64,000 bases of DNA from Galbula dea. Its lineage: Eukaryota; Chordata; Aves; Piciformes; Galbulidae. Below the pieces are notes generated by a model. It was not told where the DNA came from. It worked only from the letters and a program-made list of their open reading frames with translations, and did not search any database. The position numbers were made by a program, and so were the translations under genes. Of this stretch, positions 51,436-63,568 are shown piece after piece; position 1 is the first letter of the stretch; each line of letters begins with the position of its first letter. The stretch is from NCBI GenBank assembly GCA_013399015.1, contig VWZX01005690.1:3844001-3908000 (forward strand), given 5' to 3'.

Positions 51436-51556
51436 GATGAAGTCCCTGGTGAGGAAGTCATCTGACATCTCATCGCTGCCAGTGGCTGCCAGTAGGTGGA
51501 ACAGGAAGGACAGTGTAGAGTGGCCAAGAGTATTAAAGCTAATGTTGCACTTGTAG
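51436..51556 (+). other. candidate exon with start codon, unrecognised
   Basis: A pyrimidine-rich stretch (cttcctctgcctttttt and following, about 51397-51430) leads to an AG at 51434-51435. An ATG at 51437 opens a 39-codon frame to TAG at 51554-51556. The frame starts MKSLVRKSSDISSLPVAASR and is basic and serine-rich, unlike typical chance frames in this AT-rich region. A weak donor-like GTGTAG follows aaggaca at about 51511. The ATG lies directly after the acceptor, which is unusual. I do not recognise the peptide. This is exon-like by appearance only. Confidence 0.15.
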
Positions 51557-53799
51557 ACAAAATTTATTACTACCTTATGTCCAAAATAACTTGAGTTCTG
51601 AAAAGGGACCATAACAGAGAGTTATATAATAATCTAAATCAACAACTGCTGCAGTGTCATCAAGGGAAATGGTAAAAAGGATTATGGAGGCATTTGTAAC
51701 AATACTTCAGTTACTTTAAGCTTAGCACTTCCAATAAATCAAGTGGAGATTAGTTAATAAGATGCTGCTATATGTCTTAGTCTTTCTAACATTAAAATCA
51801 GCTTTGCAAATGATGATTCTTTTTCTTAAATATTCTGTCACCTTTTTTAAAGCAAACTGAAAGCTGTTTTTAAAAGCACAGTACCATTTGTATGTGATGG
51901 ATTTAGGGTTACCATCATGCAGAATTGGAGGAAAGAAAACAAGCCAAACAAACAAACAACCCCTCTCCCCCCAAAAAANAACAAACAAAACCCAAGAAAC
52001 ACAAAACCAGGAGGAGAAAGTTGAAACTGTGGCAATTGCAAGCCACATTTACATTTTCTGAAGGTGATTCCGATGATGAGCTGGAGAAGACCCTATCTAT
52101 ATCTTACCCCAAAGCCATGTGCAGCTCTACTGGCTACAGCACTATTTGGAATTGTTGAGCTGCATGATACCTCCCTTTCTGTATGGTACTTGTCCTACTT
52201 TCCTCAGTATCAATGTCAGGTGAAGCCTCCTAAAGAAGGATCAATCATTAAAGAGTAGAAGTGGTGGATAAGATCTGAAATTCCTACTCACAAGTGCTGA
52301 GACACTGCACCAAGAATAACTGTATGCTGGTAGATGAGTGTTCATACATATGCAAATGTATAATATCAAGGAGTTAGTTTCCAGATAATAAGCCTGAATA
52401 TATAACTGATAGAAATGAGCAAAATTTTCAGCATTAGGACTGGTTTTTTGTTCTGAGATGGGCTGTGCATGTTTATTCACATCAGCAGGCAGGCAGCAGC
52501 AATTCTACTCAAGACAGAAAGACTAGTCTTGAAAATAAGGGCTCATCAAAGTGTTTGTTATACATTGAAACAGACTCAGCATTACAAAGATATTAAAACT
52601 AAAATATGCTAAAAACTGCTAAAGTAATTGCATAAAATGGAGGAAGCATTAAATTAGTTGGTATACTCAAATTCTGAGCATACAATAATTAGCCTAAAAA
52701 GTGTAATTAAGACTCGCATTTGGACAGTAGCAAATGCATGTATTGTAGTTATAGTTTGGCTACCTGTTTTTGGTTTAACTTAGCTTTTAGAAGCAAACAT
52801 TTCCTTTGCCACATAGCTATAAGTTTAGCTTTTATGTAGGCTGGATGAATATACATAGTCCTATGGACTCAGTTTATATGAGAGACCAAATCAGATTTGA
52901 TACTCCCTTGTGCCAGCCACTAAAGAACTATCCACATTAGAAAAACTCATTGCCCCAGATAATTTCAATCTAGAGAACTAAAACATATATGAGGAGATAA
53001 AAGATTTTCTCTAAAAATAATGTGAATGATTCATTAGATGATTTAGGCAAACACTTAGAATCTAATTCCAAGTATGTAGTTCTTGCACCTTTCAGCTTAA
53101 TTCTAAATTTAATATCTCTTGTTCTTTAAAACTTCTTAGAAACCTGGAATTGCATATATTCACATATCCAAAATGATGATTGTCTTCAAAGTTGAGACAT
53201 CACGGCAGTTCATGCAGAAGTTGAACTACAGTCAAAAGCAGCTTTATATCATAGTCCTTTAAACAACTCTATCTGATACACCTTTCAGAGCATATCCAAC
53301 AGGCATTCATATCACCTTCAAAAACATCACCATTTCTTTTTAAAACCTGTCAGGAGAATGAGAAAGTGACAACATAAAAATTAGAAGAACTTGTTTCAAA
53401 CCATTTCTGAAGGGGTTCGAATCCTCCGCCTCCCACTACGCCAGAATTTTAACATTCAGTCTGGGTTTGATAGGATCTGTCTCTGTCACTTCTTTTGAGT
53501 TAAAGAACAGAAATTTTACTGTGTTAAAATTCAATTAAAGACATGGCTTTAGAGACCCCCTAGGTGGAAAATCATCCTAGATCCCATGAGAAACAGAAAA
53601 TAGAATCGAGTTCTTAGCTCCTCTACTGTACCAATACAGTACCATTCCTGGGATTTTTGGTTCAGTTCATCTTTTCTGTATCAGCTGATGTTCACAGGCA
53701 GTGAAGGTGATTAATTATCTTCCTGTGAGGTAAGGTTTTCAAGTTTGTGTCCCTTCAGGCAAAGAAGTCTGAACTGGGACACTCATATCATATACTTCA
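51557..53799. other. AT-rich unique sequence with one ambiguous base
   Basis: Contains the A/C-rich tract at 51928-52014 with a single N at 51979. No supported gene. Short frames at 51925-52258 run through the simple tract and are not credible as they stand. Confidence 0.5.
51928..52014. repeat. A/C-rich low-complexity tract with an N
   Basis: Degenerate aaacaagccaaacaaacaaa and ctctccccccaaaaaa units, then caaacaaaacccaagaaac. The only undetermined base of the window (51979) lies in its middle, after a C-run and an A-run. This suggests that the homopolymers caused a base-calling or assembly ambiguity. Confidence 0.85.
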
Positions 53800-53895
53800 A
53801 CTGCTGGGCAACCTGCTCTTGGTGATATTTGAGCCAGGAGGGCTGGACCAGATGACCTTTAGAGGTCTCTTCCAACCTCGACCATTCTGAGATTA
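53800..53895 (+). mobile_element. CR1 LINE, 3' tail
   Basis: A short tail with ctgctgggcaacctgctctt, gccaggagggctggaccaga, tgacctttagaggtctcttc, caacctcgaccattctgaga. The terminal octamer is decayed. The ggctggaccagatgacc block is a standard CR1 3' UTR signature. Confidence 0.9.
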
Positions 53896-55721
53896 AACTA
53901 AGTTTTTGGAGCATTACCTCTTTTGCCCTGTGGCTATATCTCTGAGTGAATGCAATCAATTCCCCATTGTACAGACCTTGATTGTGTGTTTCCAGTGAGA
54001 ATGATTGAAACATGGCTACTATATTTGGTCTCCCAAAGGGGATATGAAAGACAATGTCCCACTGAAGGCCTAGGCATTGATTTGTTAAGTGCTAACAAAA
54101 ATAAGGAAGCTTTGGACACCTTTAAAAGTAAAACTTTGTTTACCCAGGTCTGTTTTGAGGTTGTTTTGGTGGTGTTTTTCTGTTTGGTTTGGTTATTGTG
54201 GTGTTTTGTTTTGGTTGTGGGGTTTGGTTTGCTTTGGCTTGGCTTGTTTTCTTTTTCTGACTGAATATTTGAGATTTGCCATGTTAAGGGAGGATTTAAA
54301 AAATTGCAGTCTTTAATCACAGTGCTGGTTCTATGTGCATAGATCCTAGATGTCAAAGTCAAGTAATGGACCAACAGCAGACCCGGAGTATACAACACAG
54401 CTACCTAAGCATGCCACTGAGTGCTTTACTCACTGAATCCTGCTGCTCTCAAAAACCTTCCTTTTTCTTCAGGCTATTTATATGTTGTTAATCTAGACTG
54501 AACCATACTGGTAGCTGTAACAGTGCAGGTAGAACAGAACTTAGCTTTTAAATAGCATGTCCAGTAAAACAAAGGCAAAAGATGTATGGATAAATTGTTG
54601 ATTTTTTCCCTGGTATCTGTATGGTAATCTATTCCTAGAAAAGTGAGTAGAATGTGTTTTTAGTTACATATTTTCAACTGCATGTTGAAAACATATTTTA
54701 AAATGTGAGGATTTTAATGATAAGAGAAAGTATTAAAAAGTAAAAGTTTATTAACTTACAACAGTCCATGTATAGGAAAAAAGTTACTTTTAATGTAACA
54801 CTAATGTGTATTTCACGTACAAACACTTCTAATAAAGATATCAGTGGGCAAAGACAGCAGTACAAGGCACATCAAATAAAAATGTATGCTTCTTTAGGGA
54901 TTGCCTCAATTTTACATATAGCAAAATATCCTTCATTACAGTATTATAAATGTTGTTCAACTAATTTAAATAGATCCCTGACCTATCAGCAAAACACAAC
55001 TCCAGCAGGAGAAAAAAATATTCACAAATGCCACCCAAAAATATATAAGACTCTGAGATTTAAGGGCTATAAATAGAGCAGGTGCTAACTAGCCACTATT
55101 TACCATTATTGATTTATTTTCTTTCTCTAATTGCCTTGAATCCACCTAAAGTTTCTTTTTGAAGACTGCTGGTAGCTTTCTTTTTTATTAACTCAAAGAA
55201 AAAATTCTTATTTTCACTGTTGAGCCCACCTTTTCTGCTTTTCATACTTAATTTTGGCTGGTACAAACCATCTTTGGAGACATGTTCTTCTTTGTCTTCA
55301 TTCCATGAGACCTCATGAAAACTTTTCTTTTAAAGTAACTAAATGTAATTAGTTCATTCTTCTTCTCTACTATTTTATTGCTTTCAATTTCTTTTACAGG
55401 TATGTCCTCTTAACTAGTTCTAATTTGTTTCAGCTTTCCAAATTTGTGCCCTCTATCTTGCTTTTAAGTTCACTTTCAGTTACAGTGATACACCTACCTC
55501 TTGAATATGCATTATAGTAGTACCCAAACCCTTAAGTCTTGACACTCATCTGTGTTGCTAATTGTTCTCTGCAGTCAGGTATACTGAAATTACTATGGTT
55601 CAGTACACATCTCTGGCTTACTAACATAGTATATCTCCTTCTCTGTACTGTTTTTCCATAACATTTCTTGCCTGAACATTTTTGATCAAAATGCAAATTA
55701 AGTAGGCCTTGATTAGTTTGT
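53896..55721. other. unique sequence, no gene seen
   Basis: Contains a 105-base T/G-rich tract at 54151-54255, described separately. The long minus-strand frame across 53934-54398 is open mainly because of that tract. Nothing else is recognised. Confidence 0.5.
54151..54255. repeat. T/G-rich low-complexity tract
   Basis: Degenerate units of the tttggttt, tgtttggtttgg and gctttggcttgg type over about 105 bases. It is among the longest simple tracts in the window. Confidence 0.85.
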
Positions 55722-56494
55722 TATAGAATCATAGAAGCAGGTCCACCTAGAGCAGGTTGGACAGGATCATATCCAGGAATGCTTGGAATCTCTCCAGAGA
55801 AGAGGACTCCACAACCTCTCTGGCCAGCCTGATCCAGTGTTCTGGCAGCCTCAAAGGAAAGATTTCCTTATGTTTAGGTGGAACTTCCCGTATTCCAGTT
55901 TGTGTCCATTGCCCCTTGTCCTGTCCCTCGGCACTACTGAAAAGAATCTGGCTCCATCCTCTTGACCACTGCCAATAACATTCATAAGATCCCTTCTCAG
56001 TCATCTTTTCTCCAGGCTAAAAAGATTCTCTCTCAGCCTTTCTCTTGTAAGAGAGATGTCTCAATCCTCTAACTACCTTCATAGCCTCTGCTGGACTCTC
56101 TCCAGTAGTTCCTTGTCTGTCTTGAACTGAGGAGACCAGAAGTAGACACTGTACTGCACATGAGGCCTCACTAGGGTACCGTGGAGGATATCTTCCCTCA
56201 GCTTGCTGGTCACACTCTTCTTAATGCACACCAGGAGACAATTGGCCTTCTTGGCCACAAAAGCACATTGCTGGCTCGAGTTAAGTTCTTATCCACCAGG
56301 ACTCCCAGGTCCTTCTCCGAAGAGCTGCTTTCCAATGGGTCAACCTCTAACGTGTACTTGTGCATGGGGTTACTCATGTGGGACCTTACACTTGGCTTTG
56401 TTGAACTTCATGAGGTTCCTCTCTGCCCACCTCTCCAGCCTGTGCAGGTCTTGCTGAATATCAGCACAGCCTAACAATGTGTTAGCCACTCCTG
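55722..56494 (-). mobile_element. CR1 LINE, ORF2 C-terminal part and 3' end (about 770 bp)
   Basis: This is the longest well-preserved CR1 copy here. The 3' terminus is at the left edge (atagaatcatagaa, the reversed octamer repeat). On the minus strand, about 55747-56004 encodes the ORF2 C-terminus, with FPLRLPEHWIRLAREVVESS and then LERFQAFLDMILSNLL, matching the family's HWNRLPREVVESPSLE and FK.RLDMVLGNLL. Upstream parts carry the + strand signatures cagaagtagacactgtactg, tgaggcctcactagggta, caattggccttcttggccac and ttgttgaacttcatgaggtt. It is 5'-truncated at about 56494, and frame breaks show it is inactive. Confidence 0.95.
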
Positions 56495-58337
56495 TGGCTT
56501 TTGAACTGTTTTACTTCACTTGATTGTTTTATGACAAGCTATACTCAAATATAGTGCATGAAAGGCATATGTGTAGTTTTTAATTTCAACCATACTTCAA
56601 AATAATTTCAGTTCTTGTTCATTTTCTGATGCTTACTTTGTATAGGGTGGATTTTTTCAAGCTAAGAAAAACTGTAATACTCTTAGCTCACTATATATTT
56701 CTTTTTCTATCTGTTCTTTACCCTGTGCTACACCAACAAAGAAAATGTTACCATTTTCTTTCATGGTTTACATTGACTGCATTTTCCGGAAAATTCCCGG
56801 ATTAAGTTCACCCCATGAATCCTGCTTTTTCTCCCTTTTTTTTTATTTCTTAGTTCTTTAGTCAACTGTTTTCCTTCTCGTCTTTGTAAGTTCTGCACCT
56901 TTGTTCTCTGTCATAAACCACTATGCACTAATATGTTTAATAGTAATCCATAAAAGTTCTGTAATGCCTCTATAGTAGGTATACATTCTTTTCTGTGCTA
57001 CCTCAGTCAACTTATAAATCAAGGAAAAAAGGTAGCTGTGCTCAGTTCTGTTCTGTTTTGTTCCTTTCATCAGAAATAGTGTAGGGAGATGACTCTTAAA
57101 GATTCCTTCTGTCTATTTATTTTTTGAGGCATGACATCCTATTGTTGCTTTCATTGATCTACCTGCAGGAAGCACGGCTGCAGGCATGATGTTCAACATA
57201 AGCAACATGAGCAAATCAAAATTTAGAAGAAATTTGGAAGAGAGAGGAAGAAAGACATCAAAACCAGGAATCCCTCAGTATGTTTTTCATTTTGTATTTC
57301 AGTAACAGGAATGATCTCTGGGCAGGACATATACAGTGAACAACTAGATTTAATGATTTTGTCCATTAAGATTTTTTAGTGATTGCCATTGAACAGAGAA
57401 TATAATACACCTAGATTGCTGTTAAACTAAGTTTAAAATTAAACAAAAATCCTCCCTATAACAAATTACATTGGCTGTTGAATGTTAAATGGTGATCTGC
57501 AATATGTGTGAAGATTCAATGAATGTTTAAGGACATGCCATATCTTTTCGCGCAGTTGAGACAGTTCAATAAACACACAGATGGTAATTAATGTATTAGA
57601 ACCATATTTTAAAATATAAACCCATATTTGAGATATTTCATATATATTTTTTTTAATATCTGCTACCCATATGCTTCTCTTTTATAGCCTGCATATGTAA
57701 GTATATAGTGAAATGTAGTGAAAAACATATGCGTGTTACTGTTATAATGCCACATCAAGAGATATAGAGTAAATGCATTTTGCCCCTTACCTGCTGCTAC
57801 AGTCGAGTACTAAGGAATTTATACAGAGCTTAGTAGTCTTTATACTACAGCATTTCAGAATGAAGGAGCTATTACACATCTGCTTCTTGGATAATCTTTA
57901 AAAAGTATCTTTTCAGACTGAACAAACATTCCTCATTTGGCATGACTAAGGGCTCATTCCTGCATCTCGTTGAAACCACCAGTACCTTTCATGTAGATTT
58001 TATTAGCTTGACAAGCCATTGCCTGCTGATACCTCTGAAAATCTTCCCACTGAGTTAAGATGGTTTGTCTGAGGTCCATCTTTGAAATAGGAACAATAGA
58101 AGGAGGAAAACTGCATATGTAGATGGAAGGTAAAGATTAGAGTAAATTGTAAAGGAAAAAACAAGGTTTTGAATTCATGGAAAGGTACTCCACTATACTG
58201 CTTTTGTCCTTGCTTCTTTTATACTTCTCATTCTTTCCCTTAAAGTCCTAGAGACAATACGATCAAACCAGAGATAAATTCATTAGTAATTCAAGCACTG
58301 TTATGGTCATACAACAATCTATATAATCACTGGCTCA
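56495..58337. other. AT-rich unique sequence, no gene seen
   Basis: No recognised gene or repeat between two CR1 copies. A short AT run lies near 57640-57655. Confidence 0.5.
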
Positions 58338-58702
58338 AAAAAGCTTGTCCAGCCTGGCAAAGGGAAGGCTTTGGGGTCACCTAACAGTAGCACACCAATA
58401 CCTGTGAAGAGTCTACCAAGAAGGCAGAGATATGCTCTTCATAGTTATGCACAAGTGCTAAGACAAGAGGTTATGGGCATAAGTTCAAATGAGAGATTCA
58501 GACTGAATATAAGGAAAAACCTCTTCACCATAAGGACAGTCCAACACTGGATCAGGTTCCCCATGAAAGTTATGCTGTTTCTGTTCTTTGAGGGTTTCAA
58601 GATCTAACTTAATAAAGCCCCTTGGTTTGGTCTCATATTTGATCCTTACTAGAGATGTCCTGAGACCCTTTTCAGCCATAATTATCCTATGTCATAGTAT
58701 TC
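58338..58702 (+). mobile_element. CR1 LINE, ORF2 C-terminus and 3' end, old copy
   Basis: The sequence aagcttgtccagcctggcaa and following corresponds to the family's block before LRGDL. GISSNERFRLNIRKNLFTIR and VQHWIRFP are the decayed counterpart of FRLDIRKKFF...RHWNRLP. The 3' UTR has caagatctaacttaataaag, tttggtctcatatttgatcc and aattatcctatgtcatagta. Many substitutions indicate age. Its 3' end faces the antisense copy that starts about 45 bases further right. Confidence 0.88.
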
Positions 58703-58747
58703 AAGGTGTAATCTATAAACTACTGATTAGAGGGGGATAATACCACC

Positions 58748-59440
58748 CCTAGTCTGTGCTCTGGTTCATACACCTTAGGGTGGCATTGTCTTGCTTTGCT
58801 GCCAGGGCTAGCTGCAGTCCCAAGCTCAAAAACCTCAGGGCTTTTTTGAGAGAGTTGCTCCCCAGCCAGGGAGTACACAGCCTGGCTGCTTCACTGCAGG
58901 CCTTTTTTCTTCCCTACTGCAGGGCTTTGGATTTTTTCTTGTCAAACTTCCTAAGATTCTTGTTAGCCCATTTCTCCAGCACATCTAGGTCCCTCTGGAT
59001 GGCAGTTCTGTCCTTTATCCTTAAACATATATGGATAGGCCTCTAGGTAATGCCACTTGCTATTGGCATCCAGATAGAGCACAGCCCATCAACCACTATC
59101 CTCTGAGCCCAACCATCCAACCAGTTACTCATCCATCTAGTTTCCACCCATCCAGTCTGTAACTTCCCAACTTGGATAGAAGAATGTAGTGGGAGAAAGT
59201 GTAGAAAGCTTCCAAAAGCCAAGATAGGTGCCATCCACTGTTCTACTCTCATCCAGATGTTCAGTCAGTTCATCACAGAGGAAAGTCAGATTGATCAGGC
59301 TAGGTTTATCCTTAGTAATTTCATGTTGATTGTTCCCACACACCCTGTTCTTCATGAGTCTTAAAATGTATTCCAAGAGGACTCACCCCAGGATTCTTCC
59401 AGGGACAGAATTGAGACTGACTGATCTGTAGCAGCTAGGT
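58748..59440 (-). mobile_element. CR1 LINE ORF2 fragment (reverse transcriptase), no 3' end
   Basis: Minus-strand reading gives WLDGWAQRIVVDGL and SIWMPIASGIT near 59043-59130, matching the CR1 reverse-transcriptase block WLDGRAQRVVVNG...ASGVPQ. The + strand signatures include catctaggtccctctggatg, ccactatcctctgagcccaa, aggattcttccagggacaga and ttgagactgactgatctgta. An internal stretch is missing around 59000-59050, where similarity jumps. The 3' terminal region expected on the left side is absent, as for the copy at 10915. Inactive. Confidence 0.9.
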
Positions 59441-62400
59441 AATTGAGCAAATATAGGTGTATGCCAGTGCTAATTCAACAGATGTGAATTTAAATGATTT
59501 CAGCATTATAACCTGATTGCATTAATGAAAGAATAGCTAAAGATTTGTTTAGAATATCTGGTATAGTGGATTACAAGCTCACAAACAACAGTCCAGGTAT
59601 TAATGCAATTTCATCTGGTTTGCCAACAGTCCTTGATTTTTCTCAAGTACAAATATTTGCTCTGTTGCATATTTTCCTTTAGCAACCATAGACTTTGTCT
59701 TTTATATATGCATATATATTAAATATCAGCAATGTGATTGGCAGACCTGCAAATGCCTCTGGGTATTTCACAAGATGTTTTTCCCTCTTGAACTGTGCAA
59801 ATAACTATGATACTCTGTGTATCAAGTGTTCTGTACATAATAGTCTATGTTATATCCTTATCACTACAACCATTAATGTAAAGTGAATTAAGCATCATCT
59901 GTCAAAGATATTTCTGACAAAAATTATTTGATTCCTCTTTGGATCCCTACTACCAATTGCCTATGAAGTTGGTATTTCTGGGAGGAAGCAATATAGTACT
60001 ACTGTATATTGACATTTCCCGATGAAAATACACAAAGCATAGAATTACTGTTTGAAAGATGTTTTTTCAACATATTCCATTTCCTTCATGAAAGCCTTCA
60101 TAAAGTATAAGAATGGCTTAAGTTAGATGGATTAAGTTTTGAAAGGATTCTTATTTTCTTTAACAGATTTGCTGTGTTATATTCACTTCTGATAACCGTA
60201 TATTCTAAACCAGATTTTCATTATCTATAGCTTGTTGTTATCTCAGCTGAATTCTCGTGAAGTCAGACTGCTTTTCAATAGTTTCCACTTCTGACTTTGT
60301 ACATTCATGCAGCCACTGAAGTCAGACTTGGAACACCAAAGGCTGTTTCTCCCCAAAGTACTAACACACAATAAATGAAGATGATTGATATTGCTGCAAC
60401 TTCTTAATAGCAAATTAAAAAAAATATTGGAGACTGAGAATCGCTTTCACTATTAAGACTCTTCAAAACTTAGGGCCCTCAGTTCATAATAAAGGTTTAT
60501 TAAATGAGCAACCTAAAGTTGTGCTTAGCAGCACATTCTTTTTTTAAATTTCCAAACACAGATCTAAGGATCTAGTATAATAAATTTAATGTTTAAAATT
60601 CTGGCTGTGGATTCTAGACATCTGTTATTTTCTTTGCTGTGAGGGAGTGAGCTGTTAAGAGACAAACTTTCTGTGTATTTTCATCTGCTTGTGGTAGGAT
60701 TTTGATTAAAGGAGGAGAGGACAAGGGCACATACAGTTTGGGAAGCATCCTGCTTCTAGAACATGACACAGCTTTGCATTGAAACCAGAACAAAGCTGCT
60801 TACATGAATGTGCTACTCCCAAGAACGACCACCGAGCTCTATGCTGAGGAAGCAGCTCTTAGCCATCAGCCATATTTCATCCATCCCGCATCCTTGACCT
60901 ATGCTCAAAACAGCCGGCACTACAATCATGTTTCTAAGGCTAGACATGTGCATAGAAATCTCCCTATGTATTTTCCACTGCAAAAAACCCAACCAAACAA
61001 AATAACTTAATGTTAGTGTCCCTTTAGTTTGACATCTTTTCACACTGTTCTTTCATAGCTCAGCTGCACTAAGTTCACTATGGCCTGTGTAAGGGTTGCT
61101 GCTTTTCTAAGGCAAATGTTTAATGAAGGGGTTAATTTTCTACGTGTGTCACAAGACCTCCACATTTAACTTCAGAGTTTTAAAGCTAGAAATGCCACTG
61201 GCATTGTCCACTCCACACAGCACATGAACTTGCTGAACCTTCTCCATTTCAATAGGAACTGAAGTTGGACAAGGTTCCAAAACATAGCAAAACAAAACAG
61301 TAAAGGCTTCACTTAAGGGAGTATGAGGAAGCTATACACAGCATTAAAAAATTGTTGTAATTGTTTACCTAGCAATTTTCACTTTAATATGACCTTATGT
61401 AACTGAGAGTGCTTGAAACCAAATTTTAAGCAATATGGTCATTCAAAACCAAGCCTTTCTTCCCCACACCACTAAATCAAACACTTTATTGCAAGCCCTA
61501 TAAAATGTTTGTGCTGTACTAGAATGATTTATCACAATTAAGTAACTACTCACTGGGCTTCAGTGTTTTGATCCATATTTAGTAACTTGAGGCTCAAATA
61601 TACTGGGACTGAATTCCTTCCCTGTGAGAAAAAGAATCTCTTGAAATCAGTGTTTTAAAGGGAAAGCAATATATTAAACGTGGGAGACTAAAGCCAAGTA
61701 CTCGTCATGTGCTGCTATGAAGCTGTCATTTGGAAAGATATTTATAAGGTTGACTACTGGATCTGAATTTAAACGCTCATGTGTGTGATGTTATACCTCC
61801 TAGAACACATTTTCCAAAGATAAAGAGAATTTTTTGTTGATTTTGATTTTGTGTGCGTATGAAGAGAGACAAATGGATTTATTTTTTTTAAGATAGAGAG
61901 CTTATTAAGAATAATCAAAGCTATATCACACTGACATTTTAGTTGTGAATGTCTTTGTATACCAAACTTAGTGCATAGTATATGCTTGTATTTATTGCAT
62001 TATACAAGATAAAAATACATTTTACTTGGACACTTAAAGCTCCTCTATACATACAAACTTTTGTTAAGCAAAAAAGCTGGGTGTTAATGAGTTTTGGAAA
62101 TAAGCTAATTCAAAACAGTTAAATGTCTTTCAATATGTGTTTAAAAGCTAATTTGCAGACAGTGGTACCATATAGTCTGAGGAACCCACTTGCAATACGC
62201 TAGGTGAATTAAAGAATTCTCCTTTAAGAAAAACCAAAAAAACTTCTAAACAAAATGGGGCTGGCAAGGTTTCACATAGTTACTAAAAGAAGATTCCAAT
62301 AATTTCTAGCACTTGTGGGTGAAAATTAAACCCTTTAAATGCAGATTTGAGAGCAAAAGAATGGATGCAGTTACAAAATAAACAAAAGAACCTTAGTAAA

Positions 62401-62914
62401 ATGCTTTGTATTTTCATAAGTCTATGGTTTTATTAGTATATGAAATATTAGCAGTATGCTGTTGCATCTAGATTGCCTGAAACACCCCTCAAAGCTGAAG
62501 TCTTTCTAGTGCCATATACCAAGAGTGAATTTAGAAATGACGTAATGGTCATTATAATAAACTTAAACCATCAGGTTCCCAGCTGCTGTTTTGAGCCTAA
62601 TCTGGGAATGGCACCCAAGACTCGATGAAGATGGAAATGTGGCAGTGCTTGTACTGCTTAGAAATCCACCAGGAGATTCTTTCTGGTCAAGACAAATAGC
62701 CGTCGAACTCACTGGGAACCTGACAGTGAAAGTTTGACCAGCTCCCTTGTCCTGTATCTTGCTAAGTGGGAGGCTCTGATATACATACATTAATTTTCAT
62801 GCCATTGCTACTCTGGTTCCTTTTTTTTTTTTTTTTTTAAAGTAAATCTGCAGATTCTGACGGGCCCTAGCTCTGTTGTTGCTACCTAAAGAGATTCTCA
62901 ACCATGTGCTGGGG
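59441..62914. other. AT-rich sequence upstream of the CpG island, no gene seen
   Basis: No recognised exon or repeat. Short open frames at 60804-61043 (both strands) and 62563-62790 (minus) lack exon borders. A run of about 19 T at 62819-62838 lies some 80 bases before the composition shifts to G+C-rich. Confidence 0.5.
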
Positions 62915-63299
62915 CGACAGGTCCTATTTCGCGCGGTGGGACCTGTGAAGGTCCCTCAGCAGGGACAGCCAAATGGAGGTTCTCGAGCCGGGCACTGCTG
63001 GTAGCTGCTAAAGCGGCTCTCGGTCGTGGAGCCTGTCACGGGACCGACCTTCCCGGGGGACAGCGGCTGTCGCGAACCGGCCGGGGCCGCGGCAGCGAGA
63101 AAGCAGTCGTTCCCCCCACCTCTTGAGCCGCGGATACCAGCAGCGCAGTCCCCGCGCACCTGCGTGGGAGCAGCTCCGCGACCGCCTCCTCCTGCCCCTC
63201 CAGCAGCAGCGCGCTCAGCCTGAGCGGCAGGTACGCAGGGCGGTCGGCACACAGCCCCTCCGAGCCCCCGCGGCTGCGCGGACGCGGCTGCTATTAAAG

Positions 63300-63380
63300 C
63301 TCCGCTACCTCGCAGGGGGAGAGAGTGTGACCGGCAGTTCGCCGTGGCTACCGGTGGTGGGGAGACCGGGTAAACTTTGG
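63300..63380 (+). other. candidate untranslated first exon ending at a strong donor
   Basis: The donor TTTGG|GTAAGT at 63380/63381 is the best splice site in the island, lying about 80 bases after the TATA-like tattaaag at 63292. No ATG in good context lies between, so the exon would be untranslated. An alternative donor, CAG|GTACGC, lies at 63230/63231 and would end an earlier exon. The start coordinate is a guess from the TATA-like position. Confidence 0.35.
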
Positions 63381-63548
63381 GTAAGTGTTGCGCTGGCGCG
63401 GAGGCAGCGCTTCTCGGGGCTGAGGGGGCGGGTGAGGAAAGGGAAGGGGGAGCGGAGCTGTGCCGGGCGGTGCGCGGGTCTTGCGGCGCCGGCCAGCCGA
63501 GCACGGAGCGGGCGCGGGGCCGCGGAGCCTGCGGGCGGAGCCCGGGCG

Positions 63549-63568
63549 ATGCAGCCACCCGACAACAG
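63549..63568 (+). other. candidate first coding exon end (MQPPDN, then donor)
   Basis: An ATG with G at -3 (63549-63551) is followed after 20 bases by the donor CAG|GTACGG at 63568/63569, giving MQPPDN and two bases of the next codon. The frame is also open far upstream, so an earlier start is possible. A further donor, TGCA|GTAAGT, lies at 63977/63978. Which of the three donors is used cannot be decided from the window. The peptide is too short to identify a gene. Confidence 0.25.

Noticed and set aside
53409..53450. ggggttcgaatcctccgcct resembles a tRNA T-loop and 3' stem
   Set aside because: The T-stem pairs poorly, no matching 5' acceptor strand or anticodon arm lies upstream, and no known nuclear or mitochondrial tRNA fits.
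53934..54398. 154-codon minus-strand frame
   Set aside because: It is open mainly because of the T/G-rich simple tract at 54151-54255, which gives a Lys/Asn/Thr/Gln-rich artefact.
60804..61043. Open frames on both strands near 60.9 kb
   Set aside because: No splice sites or domain, and the two strands overlap. Treated as chance.
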